A stretch of 64,000 bases of DNA from Oceanisphaera litoralis (GCF_016907015.1 NZ_JAFBBE010000006.1:62001-126000); one strand, 5' to 3'. Shown: positions 18,901 to 25,026, counted from the stretch's first letter. Numbers and translations: made by a program. The notes: generated by a model from the letters alone, not told the origin.

Positions 18901-20690
18901 ATGTCACCGGTTTGCTGCTCGGGCTCGGACTCGCTGACCGGTCCTTGTTCCATCTGCTGGCGAACCAGATCCGCCGGGCTCGGCGCGTTCTGGCCTTCAC
19001 GCAACGCTTGCTGTGCCTCATCGTCACTCCAGTGCGGTCGTGCGTGCCGGCCATCCAGCTCGGCATCCTGGCGTAAATATCTCGGCACATCGCGTGTCTC
19101 GTCGAATTGTGCGGCGCTTGGCCCTGCCGGATTGCCATTGGTGCGCGTAGCGTCGCCTTCAGTGACTGAACTCTGACCGTATTCGGAGATCAGCCGGTCG
19201 ATATCGAGCTTGCCGCTGAACTGGGTGGCGTCGATGGTGACCTGATCGCCGGTCGCCAGGTTGGCCACGCGGTAACGGGTGCCGTCCAGGTGCTCGACAA
19301 TCTGGTAATCGTCGCCGCCGGCCAGGGTGAAACGCTTGCCGACGCGGCTATCGTCACTCGGCACCACTTGTGGGGCTGTGTTGCCCTGCTCGCTGACCGA
19401 CTGATTGATAGTGATCTCGGTCGGGCTCACGCCCGGATCCACTTCGCCCTGTGGCGCCGCGTCCGGGGCGGGCGGGATCTGCTCGCCGCTCAGCTCGGGG
19501 TTCACGTCGGTGTCGCCCTGCTGTTTACGCATGCCACCCAGGGCACCAATGGCTCCACCGGTACCGGCACCGATAACGCCGCCTTCCAGCGCGCCGGACA
19601 GCACACCGCGCATCGGATCTATATTGGCCGCCGCCACTTCGTTCAGGATTTCGTTGTTGCGCCACTGCTGGCCGCCTTCCTGCACGAATTCGGTGGTGCC
19701 TTCGGCTATCACGCCCTTGCCGGCACCGGCTGCCATGCCGCCGGTTGCGGCCTTGCCTGCCAGCATCTTGTACAGATAGCGGTCGCCCAGGATGGCGGCA
19801 CCGGCGGCAAAGGCCCAGCTGCCCGCGTCGGTCATCACGGCACCGGCTGCTTCCTCACCCGTCAGGCGGCGCGCCTCTTCCAGTCGCTCGCCCGATGTTC
19901 TGTCGGCCCATTCGGGGTTATCTCGCAGTGCCACCAGCTTCTGCCGGTAGGTTTCCGACTCCATCAACTGCTCGTATGACATGCCGTTGACTTGTTCGGC
20001 CACATCACGACCACCAAGACCCACGGCCCCGGCGGCGCCCATGCCCACGGCTGCGCCGGTACCGGCCGAGCTGGCCAGTTTTTCCACCGTCTTCTGTGCC
20101 GTCGCTCGGGCCACTGCGTCGGACGCGCCGCGCTTGAGCATGGACTGATAGACAATGCCGGCCGCCTTGGTACCCATGTTGGCCAGGCCACCCGCGCCCA
20201 CTGTGGGAATGAAGGTGCCAATGCCGTGCGCAAACTTCGCCGCCCACACATCGATATCACCGGCGCCGTCACCCATCACCAGCTTGCCGTTGGCGTCTTC
20301 ATCGAAAATGCGGCTGCTCATGGCCTCCTGTGCGTCGGCACTCAAACCCGCCTGCAGGCTCTCGCCCGCCGAATCGGCCAGATCACCGAGTGCTGCCACC
20401 CCCTGCAACGGCACTGCCGCAATGGCGCCGGCCGTGCCCTTGGTTTTCAGCCAGTTGGCACCGTATTCCGCCACATCACCGGCACCACCGACCAGATCGG
20501 TAGCGCCCTTGCCTATCAGCCGGCCCACATCACCCAGGCCGATATTCAGATCGCGCTTCTCCTGGGTCAGTGTTGGTTTGGGCAGCTGGCTGGTGGCGCC
20601 ACTGCGGATCTGGCTCAAGGCCAACTCCTGCGGGCTCAGCACCTTGTTTTGCGTCAGTTGCGGCTGTAACAGGCCGTTGTTTTTTTCCAC
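9927..20690 (-). CDS. Giant polyvalent protein (3,587 aa) with ParB-like, zincin and PRTase modules
   Basis: This is one uninterrupted frame of 10.8 kb. The modules I can see are as follows. A Gly/Ala-rich, partly membrane-compatible N-terminus spans about 40-400. A ParB/sulfiredoxin-like domain carries SGRHR at 883-887. A zincin-type metallopeptidase signature HEAVGH lies at 2306-2311. A type-I phosphoribosyltransferase follows, with MDDTLTQGGT at about 2604-2613. A long helical C-terminus resembles the large polyvalent-protein-associated domains (LASRTLQWF-type segment near 3240). Several disordered, Gln-rich linkers separate them (for example around 650-680). Such proteins are known from podoviruses and mobile elements and are thought to enter the new host with the DNA and to counter host defences. 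It sits between the Rha gene and the lipoprotein and lysis genes. The domain mix is seen; the function is inferred. Confidence 0.85.
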   Translation of the reverse strand: MEKNNGLLQPQLTQNKVLSPQELALSQIRSGATSQLPKPTLTQEKRDLNIGLGDVGRLIGKGATDLVGGAGDVAEYGANWLKTKGTAGAIAAVPLQGVAALGDLADSAGESLQAGLSADAQEAMSSRIFDEDANGKLVMGDGAGDIDVWAAKFAHGIGTFIPTVGAGGLANMGTKAAGIVYQSMLKRGASDAVARATAQKTVEKLASSAGTGAAVGMGAAGAVGLGGRDVAEQVNGMSYEQLMESETYRQKLVALRDNPEWADRTSGERLEEARRLTGEEAAGAVMTDAGSWAFAAGAAILGDRYLYKMLAGKAATGGMAAGAGKGVIAEGTTEFVQEGGQQWRNNEILNEVAAANIDPMRGVLSGALEGGVIGAGTGGAIGALGGMRKQQGDTDVNPELSGEQIPPAPDAAPQGEVDPGVSPTEITINQSVSEQGNTAPQVVPSDDSRVGKRFTLAGGDDYQIVEHLDGTRYRVANLATGDQVTIDATQFSGKLDIDRLISEYGQSSVTEGDATRTNGNPAGPSAAQFDETRDVPRYLRQDAELDGRHARPHWSDDEAQQALREGQNAPSPADLVRQQMEQGPVSESEPEQQTGDIETWQPNWRAGRQERGDGPAREVEGELVPRMEREQVGEGSRLEGPVIDGEARERGTELPHRDVIYGADGRPQQQRQQQQEQRKRNLGNQPPELGYNDTINLSGAPGDGRNSNYAPPRLSWDQQDDSVEPQSMRDGRTGVGKAIKEAGSEADAIWQQLSTLRVTKRGKPFASEKEAALASRKDEQPVKLPDGYGIARQDEVAEVQAQSAPATEQGATAEAEPAPQNKLAGSITEVPVAELQLSDDVPQFKDGANKDGVVEPLGGSFDRTGVSPIQVWQRKDGRLEVISGRHRLDLARRSGEKTIPAQVHREADGFDQASAATLDAELNIRDNQGKVKDYVQYFQATGIDRAEADRRGHTARALGRRAHQIATGGSEETIAAHRADILSDEAAERITQTAPNDARLQAVGIKAIQEGKSITHATNMMQAVKALTGGQQGDGMGDMFGFDESGMREAEQMAKLAAKKQREISELLRPQKAVANAGALAEQEGITDNLNPEQRKQRMDNLQQLKAAWDTWSTNPELVAELRREIQGEEAPVLSSYTEAELQQQADQVKQAQQDEREAQSRYEADREVGDFNLTGSNAPADVAMSQGQNDMFTQTIGQAEAARPNQGDPKAGAITRSIADSIAGAPSRTLTKRALDEGISGSLAVFKQGMKTSGRNTIYEVHDDNGVVAVGPAYPAFEKGSGAAARKDAEDIRDALDLLVKEGKLKTSKPAEQSTTGQPPVNQTAEPDKPATTSALPSSPEFKDGILVLHGTKVEVNHNGKKKVGSVANKYTAENRANGDPIRISFGFQKNIDVPESAITRIVEPSGWAGDYQKEGGTNPTAEPANETHAPLLYKADGSPFATEKSARISKVFKDNPGATIEVVDGGFAVRKKPVTLKRGEVGGKLGSGEVVLTSTGNRTTPFPDVKLGSNQALNRTIKSAGEWLITNARLEAARRGDEFNGRAFDGMDQGNPTPADKDHAEYYLFDPEFFTQANGGIGRPVSTDTQPSNDARQDDELAAPATEAELKDRDLLKEHAGQWSYRYAVGGSWRKASSKASAMDSARDAYDKAMTGGELPATRAERHQQADDELYRELDGRYGSKSLSELKAERARLDGMAAELRGAGHGEFNGGGRKTGAAVSNEGARQAGSDSLRLSSYIDMRQEKEAGEKKVSAHGVSVTVPSVSRELTDNYNRATHMGKGRDFNAELQAEARAILNELAGRKHTLETDEQRARAAELTNDYLRKKADFHRWDANQAASNPSWMVTGRDGRNMAKANAANDRHMAQYTQRVEQLERQRKAIADQLYRMRPDTVKADQRLNAAMRDLASVVGDIASMIREGKPALEKETRGWASPKAHRLISQAVEQDKARVISQLLGMNTQLRDVGGLVKVLGPRSNAGKLVKELLDAPAGKGKAQDGAATEAVSTELDEIIAKGEARRARAVKDNGADALPTAFDYLTHPEKERRHELIQQLPSAAQERYEASQRVQQRAADRNIRRAVLAMVDDMARQYPDSDFRVAADKFGLLNRVKEATGTTDTVSMLKRAAPRSELEAAFEKAKAAPAPKQWRKVDGRKRVWEANDGTIITDESFTVGGKKTANFFVYQDRHAWDKGNNHASGESLAEAKQKAEQESPRFSKSTGSVAPGVAGLPREQAESVARNIMADWKGAPKLVVVASEAELPAAIADAIAEQNAHGEIEGVHYRGTVYVVADNIHDASGVERVLLHEAVGHYGIARMIGPTWKHEMNRLYLKLGGDPGIEKLAKRFGINLDKYKNNTGKMTTAERNRMMVDELLAHVAQQNLEPTIIDRVVAQIKKWLRDWGLGRFAQYGKADVLRLLEGAKRAVYEGTDGKPLLPDDVKFSRKGDVGGNGPQSGQRTSEGDVSSQFGGERSPWGKNFPEVMLHGKLGDATGHPDYAAAKGGDDAAALRLVRDVLSPEVVRRLRQVVGSRPAIALAVHAEEAVSRNAIPQAMADVLGQALGMEVDVDIVQAAKVGRTGQDGFGRLANQPTFSGRVRADKPYLIMDDTLTQGGTLANLKGYIENRGGKVLAATALTGKQYSAKIAIADDTLQQLRSQYDGTNLETWWQERFGYGFDALTESEARYLIRAKDADKIRDRVTTAGQASPTQGEHGNAEDDGSVSSDGVRFSRNPTTDSALDKLNLGPKPDVIDQAKEKLQALREIDRATATSWLTRVGRKANTELLDALAPIKYIENAIGITGADDSGYHAARLATGSSSTMLGAMLHGLPEWRNGIVQRKQGSTEQDALLGILQPLGKDLHNWLGWMAGHRAEILMAQGRENLLTADEIQALKDLGNGKEQQFNAAKKKWNEFNGAILDLAQEAGLVSAEARAGFESEWYIPFFRETEDGDVLAPFNGKGVANQRSGIKQLKGGANKTNDLLENMFHTTSKMIDAAMKNHAARKTVENLMDTGIIEVIENPNLMDMRAKDKGQEVFSVRHNGEDLYVRTLDKDLFKAMTFLDRKPFDDPFTKVGMAAKRLLTATVTSSPEFMLRNFLRDALSAWTISKDKYNPLDAFSGAVKAYNMTGGGLDMMFAGASFMGGYVNANDPEGMADTIRKGLRRKGMSPEQIAKYEKSLVRNAAQAKGAVADAWAKYNRYGEAAENATREAVYEAALKAGKSKAQAAFEAKDQMDFSMLGASRTLQWFTSVLPFFNARVQGLGKLSREFKDNPTGMAKRGGMIVAGSLALLAINWDNEDYEALPDWDKDMHWHFWLGDQHLRIPKPFEVGVIFGTIPERMARAMGDKDTGAEFGKAVARAVGETFALNPIPQAVNPIVEVYTNYDSFKGRAIESQYEQTLMPEARYDERTSLVMREIGELTGMSPKQLEHVVTGYLGTMGAYSIMAADSLVSLAKDEGDRPASRLWEYPIIKAVYQGDGSTPARSVKQVGQLYDMLDKVTELHNTVNAYRKDNRLEDANQLLAQGGDILRARKSLTRAQRQLRQIRNQMDLIRRDRSLNSEQKRERIDRLMARRNDLAARVVSQNQKWFE

Positions 20691-20707
20691 TGGCGATCTC
20701 CGGGCAT

Positions 20708-20730
20708 AAAAAAACCGCCATTAGTGGCGG
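20708..20730 (-). terminator. Intrinsic terminator upstream of the giant gene
   Basis: The minus strand has CCGCCA-CTAA-TGGCGG followed by seven T. It lies between the Rha gene stop and the giant gene start, within the same transcription direction. Confidence 0.75.
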
Positions 20731-20768
20731 TTGTTGGTAATGGTATCCCGCACCTGGCGGGAGGTAAC

Positions 20769-21290
20769 TCAGTGCAGCTTCAACGGCATCTGGGCGATGG
20801 CCTTCAGCTCTTCCATTTTGTTTTCCAGATCGGGCTTGAGTTCCCGCCACTGCCGCAGCCCTCGCCCGCAGTCGCTGGCTTTAATCTCGGCTCGGACATA
20901 ATCACGAGTAACGGCATTCAGTTCGGCGGTCACGCTGAATACTTCGCTCTGCAACTGCTCGGCCATCCAATCGAAGGCGTTGATGTACGCTTCCTTGATG
21001 CGGGCTGCTTTCTTACCAGTGAAACCCATCACCAGGAAAATGAAGCCGTTCTTGGTCATTTCAAAGTAAGGCTCGCTCTTTCCGTTTGCTAACTCGTTGA
21101 TTTTTAAGCACTGCGCAAAATTGCGCTGGTTAAACTCATCCGAACATTGCAGGTTCCTGATGGCCCTGAGCACATCCTTGTGCTGCTTACCAAAGAACTC
21201 GGCAACCTTCATGGAGGTGGTGATGATTTGACTGTCATGGCGCTCGACCATGATCTGGAATTCGGTGTGACCAAAGGTCTGAATATTCAT
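20769..21290 (-). CDS. Rha-family phage regulatory protein
   Basis: The 173-residue protein carries the Rha domain. It begins with a strand and helix (TTSMKVAEFFGKQHKDVLRAIRNL, about 25-48) and continues to YFEMTKNGFIFLVMGFTGKKAARIKEAYINAF (about 75-106), the family hallmark. A helical C-terminus follows. Rha proteins interfere with phage growth in some hosts and are treated as DNA-binding regulators. The frame also offers a GTG nine bases upstream; the ATG is preferred. It lies after the Q-like gene and is flanked by terminators on both sides, an isolated transcription unit within the operon. Confidence 0.85.
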   Translation of the reverse strand: MNIQTFGHTEFQIMVERHDSQIITTSMKVAEFFGKQHKDVLRAIRNLQCSDEFNQRNFAQCLKINELANGKSEPYFEMTKNGFIFLVMGFTGKKAARIKEAYINAFDWMAEQLQSEVFSVTAELNAVTRDYVRAEIKASDCGRGLRQWRELKPDLENKMEELKAIAQMPLKLH

Positions 21291-21371
21291 GTTAAGCACT
21301 CACTCAAGCCTAAATGGGTTGCAGGAAGGGTGGAGGCTTACCCACCTCTTCGGCTGTACGGGCCTATCCTG

Positions 21372-21472
21372 CAGAAAACAAAAAAGCCCGGCTGCTTCAA
21401 TAAGAAGCGAGGCCAGGCTCGAAATAGAGTATTCGGAATTGTGGGGATAGCCTAACGCCAAAGGCGGCCGGA
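21372..21472 (-). repeat. Terminator cassette repeat, copy 1
   Basis: Read on the minus strand, a mini-hairpin CGCC-TTT-GGCG leads into TTAGGCTATCCCCACA. A longer spacer with an imperfect GCCTGGC/GCCGGGC hairpin and TTTTTTGTTTTCTG follow. It lies just downstream of the Q-like gene stop. Confidence 0.78.
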
Positions 21473-21477
21473 GGCAA

Positions 21478-22179
21478 TCACTGCTCCCGCTCACCCTCAA
21501 GCCGTTTACGCAGCGCCCGCTTGAACGTCGTCGCCGCCGATTCCAGCTCGTCCAGCGCCTGATGCACGGCACGCACCGCCGCCACGCCCGCCATCCGCTC
21601 TATGATGCCCATGTCCGGCACCACCTTGCCGGTGCCATTGCACACCGCGCAATCGCCACCTTTGCGCAGCATCTTGCCGGTGCCTGCGCATTTGGGGCAG
21701 CGTCCGGTGGTCATGATCTCCTGCTCGCAGCGTACTCTGGCCGCGGTCAGTATCTCGTCATGAGTGGCCTGCAAGCGGGCGGCTTCGGCCTCGCCCCCCT
21801 TCTCTTTCTCTTTTGTTATCAATACCTTGAGCTTCGCGGCCCGTCTGCGCTCCCGGTCCCAGCGCGGGTGTTTGGCCACCAGGCTACGCAGTTGCTCGGG
21901 CAAGGGTCGGCGCAGATAGATGGCCAGGGTCAGTTCCGGCAGGGTTGCGCAGTGCGCAGAGTGCGCAGTCAGACGAGTGCGCAGATGCGCAGTGAGTTGC
22001 GCAAGGGTGCTGGACTCTCCCCCGTGCTCGGCCTGTGCGGCCAACCATCCCAACGGATGACGGCCCGATACCGCACCCAAGGCGCCCACTACCTGCTCCC
22101 GGCTCATCAGGCCGGAGCCACCGGTTTGCCCTATCCGCATACTGCGCGCCTCAAACATTCCCATGACCATCGCCATCAT
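21478..22179 (-). CDS. Q-like late antitermination protein with DnaJ-type zinc finger
   Basis: The protein has up to 233 residues. A central helical, basic region is followed by two CxxCxGxG-type motifs (CPKCAGTG and CAVCNGTG, about residues 180-205) that form one zinc-binding module. A C-terminal helix follows. This resembles the prophage family related to lambda Q found in Shewanella, Vibrio and Aeromonas. Being the last gene before the late block fits a late-gene activator that lets polymerase pass the many terminators downstream. Several ATGs near the start (22179, 22176, 22158, 22140) make the exact start uncertain. Confidence 0.75.
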   Translation of the reverse strand: MMAMVMGMFEARSMRIGQTGGSGLMSREQVVGALGAVSGRHPLGWLAAQAEHGGESSTLAQLTAHLRTRLTAHSAHCATLPELTLAIYLRRPLPEQLRSLVAKHPRWDRERRRAAKLKVLITKEKEKGGEAEAARLQATHDEILTAARVRCEQEIMTTGRCPKCAGTGKMLRKGGDCAVCNGTGKVVPDMGIIERMAGVAAVRAVHQALDELESAATTFKRALRKRLEGEREQ

Positions 22180-22594
22180 CGCCCTTCGCTCCCGTCGTTA
22201 TCAGCTGCTCAAGCCAGCGCCTGGCAGTACCGTTTTTGATGTGCTCTGGTGTTACTTCGATGACCCGCCACCCCAGTTCGATGGCGGTGTTCATCTTCTC
22301 CCGGTCGGCTACAAAGCCCTTACCCCGGGTATGACGGCCGCCGCTGTGGACGCCGCCGTGCAATTCCATGGCGATTTTCAAGTCGGGCCAGGCGTAGTCG
22401 AACCGCCAGCGGCGGGTCGGGTGAAAGCGGTGCTCGGTTACATGTTCGGGCAGCCCCAGCAGTATCGCCTCGGCCTTGCCCGCCAGGGCGGAGGCCTGCG
22501 CCCGCTTCTTCGCCGCACCGGCAGTGCGCTTACCCTTGGCTTTGGTCTTGATGCCCAGGTAATGCGCCGCCTCGGCGACCGTCAGCCGGAGCAC
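22151..22594 (-). CDS. Vsr-fold (DUF559/VRR-like) endonuclease
   Basis: The 147-residue protein has the core RRWRFDYAWPDLKIAMELHGG (about 62-82), followed by Arg/Lys and RVIEVTPEHI (about 112-121). The D..E..(V) arrangement fits a very-short-patch or restriction-like nuclease fold. The gene probably starts at a GTG (22594) overlapping the preceding small gene by 13 bases. It may resolve recombination or replication intermediates as the nin-region nucleases do; the substrate is unknown. Confidence 0.7.
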   Translation of the reverse strand: MLRLTVAEAAHYLGIKTKAKGKRTAGAAKKRAQASALAGKAEAILLGLPEHVTEHRFHPTRRWRFDYAWPDLKIAMELHGGVHSGGRHTRGKGFVADREKMNTAIELGWRVIEVTPEHIKNGTARRWLEQLITTGAKGDDGDGHGNV

Positions 22595-22767
22595 GCTGCC
22601 GCATCCAGTAGATGGCCAACGCTCAGCTCGGCCTCCCGGTGGTGCCAGGCCTCGTTAATGTCGTCCGCCTGCTCCGGGTGTTTGGCCGCCTTGCGACTGG
22701 CCATGATATCCAGCGTCTGGCGGGTTTTCGCCTTGCGGAAATGCCGCAACCATCCATCTATACCCAT
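22582..22767 (-). CDS. Small hypothetical nin-region protein
   Basis: This is a 61-residue basic, His-rich protein (MGIDGWLRHFRKAKTRQTLD...). It starts after a terminator-like hairpin and overlaps the following nuclease gene. A short amphipathic helix is followed by a charged helix. No family is recognised. Gene overlap and codon pattern support it as real. Confidence 0.55.
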   Translation of the reverse strand: MGIDGWLRHFRKAKTRQTLDIMASRKAAKHPEQADDINEAWHHREAELSVGHLLDAAACSG

Positions 22768-22814
22768 CGACCAAACCCCATTGAAATCGTGTGAATAGTG
22801 TACATAAATCCAGT

Positions 22815-22844
22815 AAAAAAGCCACCCTCAAAGAGTGACTTTTT
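22815..22844 (-). terminator. Intrinsic terminator after the Ref-like gene
   Basis: The minus strand has GTCACTC, loop, GAGGGTGGC with one mismatch, then six T, about five bases after the stop of the 22850-23155 gene. Confidence 0.65.
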
Positions 22845-22849
22845 CGTTA

Positions 22850-23155
22850 TTAAACAAAGAGTTCGGTCAGCTTTTCCAGATCTGAAAGGGTCTGTTTCAG
22901 CAGCTCCAGCTCGGTGCCATGTTGCGCCTGCCAGCCCCTTGGATTGGCATGAAAACCGGTGGGGTAACTGGCCCTGTGATGCGGCGGGCATAACGGCAGC
23001 ACCTCGGTATGTTTTGCCCGCTGCGCCATACCCCGGCCGGTGCGCAAGTGGTGGATCTCGGCGGGCGTCGGCCCATAGCCCAGGTTCCTGCACGCCACAC
23101 AGCCCAACGAGGAAACCAGATCCAGATGCCGACGCTCTGCCTTGGTTTTGCTCAT
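22850..23155 (-). CDS. Ref-like RecA-dependent / HNH-type nuclease
   Basis: The 101-residue protein has the zinc-binding, HNH-like pattern CxxC (SLGCVACRNL), EIHHLRTGRG and LCPPHHRA. It resembles the phage recombination-enhancement (Ref) and DUF968 proteins that cut DNA at RecA-promoted joints. The ATG at 23155 overlaps the ninB stop (ATGA). A longer frame upstream exists but runs through ninB and is a shadow. Its position next to ninB supports a role in late recombination. Confidence 0.78.
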   Translation of the reverse strand: MSKTKAERRHLDLVSSLGCVACRNLGYGPTPAEIHHLRTGRGMAQRAKHTEVLPLCPPHHRASYPTGFHANPRGWQAQHGTELELLKQTLSDLEKLTELFV

Positions 23156-23601
23156 GCCTCCTGCTCCCGCTTCAGTTTCATGTATTCGCTGTGCTCCGGT
23201 ACCGGCAACAGGCAGCCGATGTTCAGTGCCCAGGCCTCTATCGATTCCAGGTAATGGGTGAAACTGCCGGTGCTCAGCCCCGTGGTACTGCGCAGCGCTC
23301 GGGTGACGGTGACCTCGCCGGTGATCACGTCCACCAGTTCCTGCTCCTTCATGCCCAAAAACGAATGGCGCATGGCATCGTGACACCAGTCCTTGGTGGC
23401 AAACTTGCGGCCCCGGTTGGTCAGGTACCGGGACAGCTCGGTCAACCACATCCAGTACAGGGCGTTTTGGTCCAGCGACCGCTTGCGCTTGTGCGGCTTG
23501 AGTTCGGCCACCAGTGGCTTGTTAAGCGGCAGCGCCCTGGCGGCCAGCATGAAGGCATCGAAGTCAGCCGGCTGCTGGATAATCATCTGGAGCTGACTCA
23601 C
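23152..23601 (-). CDS. ninB: NinB family recombination mediator
   Basis: The 149-residue protein matches lambda NinB (Orf). It has KPHKRKRSLDQNALYWMWLTELS (about 36-58), then FATKDWCHDAMRHSFLG and STTGLSTGSFTHYLESIEAWA near the C-terminus. NinB binds single-stranded DNA and SSB and substitutes for RecFOR in phage recombination. The start is a GTG at 23601 in a GTGA overlap with the stop of the frame upstream. Confidence 0.9.
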   Translation of the reverse strand: MSQLQMIIQQPADFDAFMLAARALPLNKPLVAELKPHKRKRSLDQNALYWMWLTELSRYLTNRGRKFATKDWCHDAMRHSFLGMKEQELVDVITGEVTVTRALRSTTGLSTGSFTHYLESIEAWALNIGCLLPVPEHSEYMKLKREQEA

Positions 23602-23933
23602 TCGCTTACCCTCCCCTCATTGCCCGGTAATGATTCAGCCAACGCTTGGCCCCTGCCTGTTTCTCTTCCGGCATCTTGCGCAACTCCTGGGTTATGTCGT
23701 GCCGCGCAATCTCCCGCGTTCTGAGGCGGTGCAACTGCAAACTTGCCCATCGCCCTAGCTGTTGGTCCAGAACGTCGGCAGGCGTCGATTCCGGGGCCGC
23801 CACGTTGACCCAGGGCCCCGTCATCCGGTTGGTTATTGCTGTTGTCATACTTGACCATATTCCATAACTCGACTACCCACATCACCGATACGACCAGCCC
23901 CAGGCTGGCCATCACTAGATTCCACAGCGTCAT
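23598..23933 (-). CDS. Possible small membrane protein overlapping the 80-aa gene
   Basis: The ATG at 23933 overlaps the stop of the preceding HTH gene (ATGA), and the stop at 23598 overlaps the ninB GTG. This double coupling argues that the frame is translated. The first 27 residues form a membrane helix (LVMASLGLVVSVMWVVELW). After about residue 40 the sequence looks like a shifted read of the 80-residue gene lying inside it. It could be a short membrane protein with a junk tail, or the two frames could be joined by frameshifting. Confidence 0.4.
   Translation of the reverse strand: MTLWNLVMASLGLVVSVMWVVELWNMVKYDNSNNQPDDGALGQRGGPGIDACRRSGPTARAMGKFAVAPPQNAGDCAARHNPGVAQDAGRETGRGQALAESLPGNEGRVSE
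23606..23848 (-). CDS. Small hypothetical nin-region protein (80 aa)
   Basis: The protein has a normal composition: ...PADVLDQQLGRWASLQLHRLRT... followed by a helical, charged C-terminus with RWLNHYRAM. Small proteins of this look (helical, ending near RW...H) are common between P and ninB in lambdoid phages. I do not assign a function. It lies in a different frame inside the 23598-23933 open frame. Confidence 0.6.
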   Translation of the reverse strand: MTTAITNRMTGPWVNVAAPESTPADVLDQQLGRWASLQLHRLRTREIARHDITQELRKMPEEKQAGAKRWLNHYRAMRGG

Positions 23934-24445
23934 GCCAACACCCTGACCGGCCAGACTTCACGAAAGCGCAGCGCCCGGCGCAGATAGGGCTCGTCTTCCG
24001 GATGGCGCAGCGTCGGCGTGACCGTGGCGCTCTCTATCTCCCGGCCCTGGCTGCGATTGGTGCGAATGGGCGGTTGCTGCCAGCCACTGGCCACCAGCTC
24101 GGCGCGCACATTGCTAACCAGCCGTTCGGAGCACCGCATGTTCTTGGACAGCCGGTGGTTGTTGATACCGCCGTCCGCCAGCAGTGCCTGCCGTACCCGC
24201 TCGCGGGTCAGCTCTACTTTGGTCGGCACCCGCTCCAGGTCAAACAGGGTGCGGCGCGGTACCCGGCGAACATCGGCCTGCCACATGCCGGTGCTGTCAC
24301 TGGCGTGCTCCAGCTCGGACATCACGCTGCTGGCGGCGCTTTCGGTCGCGCCCAGCAGTTCGGCGATTTGCTGATACTCCAGCGGCTCGCCCCCGGCGGT
24401 AAAATACTCGGCCAGTCGCTCCTTGCGGGTCTTTGCCTTGCTCAT
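23930..24445 (-). CDS. HTH protein A (double winged-helix-like), phage
   Basis: The ATG at 24445 gives 171 residues beginning MSKAKTRKERLAEYF. Two helix-turn-helix-like segments are visible: YQQIAELLGATESAASSVMSEL (about 26-47) and NHRLSKNMRCSERLVSNVRAEL (about 93-114). The C-terminus is basic. It has four-base overlaps with the genes on both sides. It may regulate the phage or help load replication factors; the family is not recognised. Confidence 0.62.
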   Translation of the reverse strand: MSKAKTRKERLAEYFTAGGEPLEYQQIAELLGATESAASSVMSELEHASDSTGMWQADVRRVPRRTLFDLERVPTKVELTRERVRQALLADGGINNHRLSKNMRCSERLVSNVRAELVASGWQQPPIRTNRSQGREIESATVTPTLRHPEDEPYLRRALRFREVWPVRVLA

Positions 24446-25026
24446 GCCTGCGCCCTCCCTGCCGTAGCGGGTGCCGGCCACAGCTGACGGAAGCGCCGGC
24501 TCATCTCGCCGCCGACCACCTCATCCTTGTGGATCAGGCTGTTGGCCATATCCTGCTGCCGCTTCACTTTGGCGCTACGTTTGGCCTTCGGCTTCGGTGG
24601 CTTGCCGGCCGGGCCATACTGACGGAATGTCTTACGGGCATAGCTGGCGGTGCCGGGGCTGCAATCGGCCATCTGGGCCAGCTGGCTCAGGGTGTATTGC
24701 CGGCCGGGGTTGTCGATCAAGATCTGCTTCACCCGGTCAGACGCGAAGTGCGCGCTGATGCTGGGCAACGCCAAAATGGCGATAATTTTGATTTCACTGC
24801 GCACGCCGCCGGCCTCGCTCTTGACCATCCGCTCGTCCCAACCGGTGCGACCACACCACTCATCCCCCATCATGGTGGCCCGCACTATGGCGTCCGCCGC
24901 CTGGCGTTCGGACAGTCCGGTCAGGGCCGCCACTTCGGTGAATCCCAGCCAGCCGCCATGCTGGTGCGCAGCCTTGACGACTTTAATGGCGTTCTCGTTT
25001 GGTTTGGCCGTTCCCAGCTTGCTCAT
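24442..25026 (-). CDS. HTH protein B (double winged-helix-like), phage
   Basis: The 194-residue protein starts at the ATG at 25026 (MSKLGTAKPNEN). One HTH lies at about 28-50 (FTEVAALTGLSERQAADAI) and a second at about 112-135 (LSQLAQMADCSPGTASYARK). A very basic linker (KPPKPKAKRSAKVKRQQ) follows. Layout and neighbours resemble HTH protein A, so the two may be diverged paralogues. It is coupled by overlaps to the genes on both sides. Confidence 0.62.
   Translation of the reverse strand: MSKLGTAKPNENAIKVVKAAHQHGGWLGFTEVAALTGLSERQAADAIVRATMMGDEWCGRTGWDERMVKSEAGGVRSEIKIIAILALPSISAHFASDRVKQILIDNPGRQYTLSQLAQMADCSPGTASYARKTFRQYGPAGKPPKPKAKRSAKVKRQQDMANSLIHKDEVVGGEMSRRFRQLWPAPATAGRAQA

Noticed and set aside
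21440..21475. GCGTTAGGC core resembling the R' box of an integron attC site in the terminator cassette
   Set aside because: The matching GCCTAAC box at the other end of a 60-130-bp palindrome is missing in all three copies, and the sequence downstream is a terminator.
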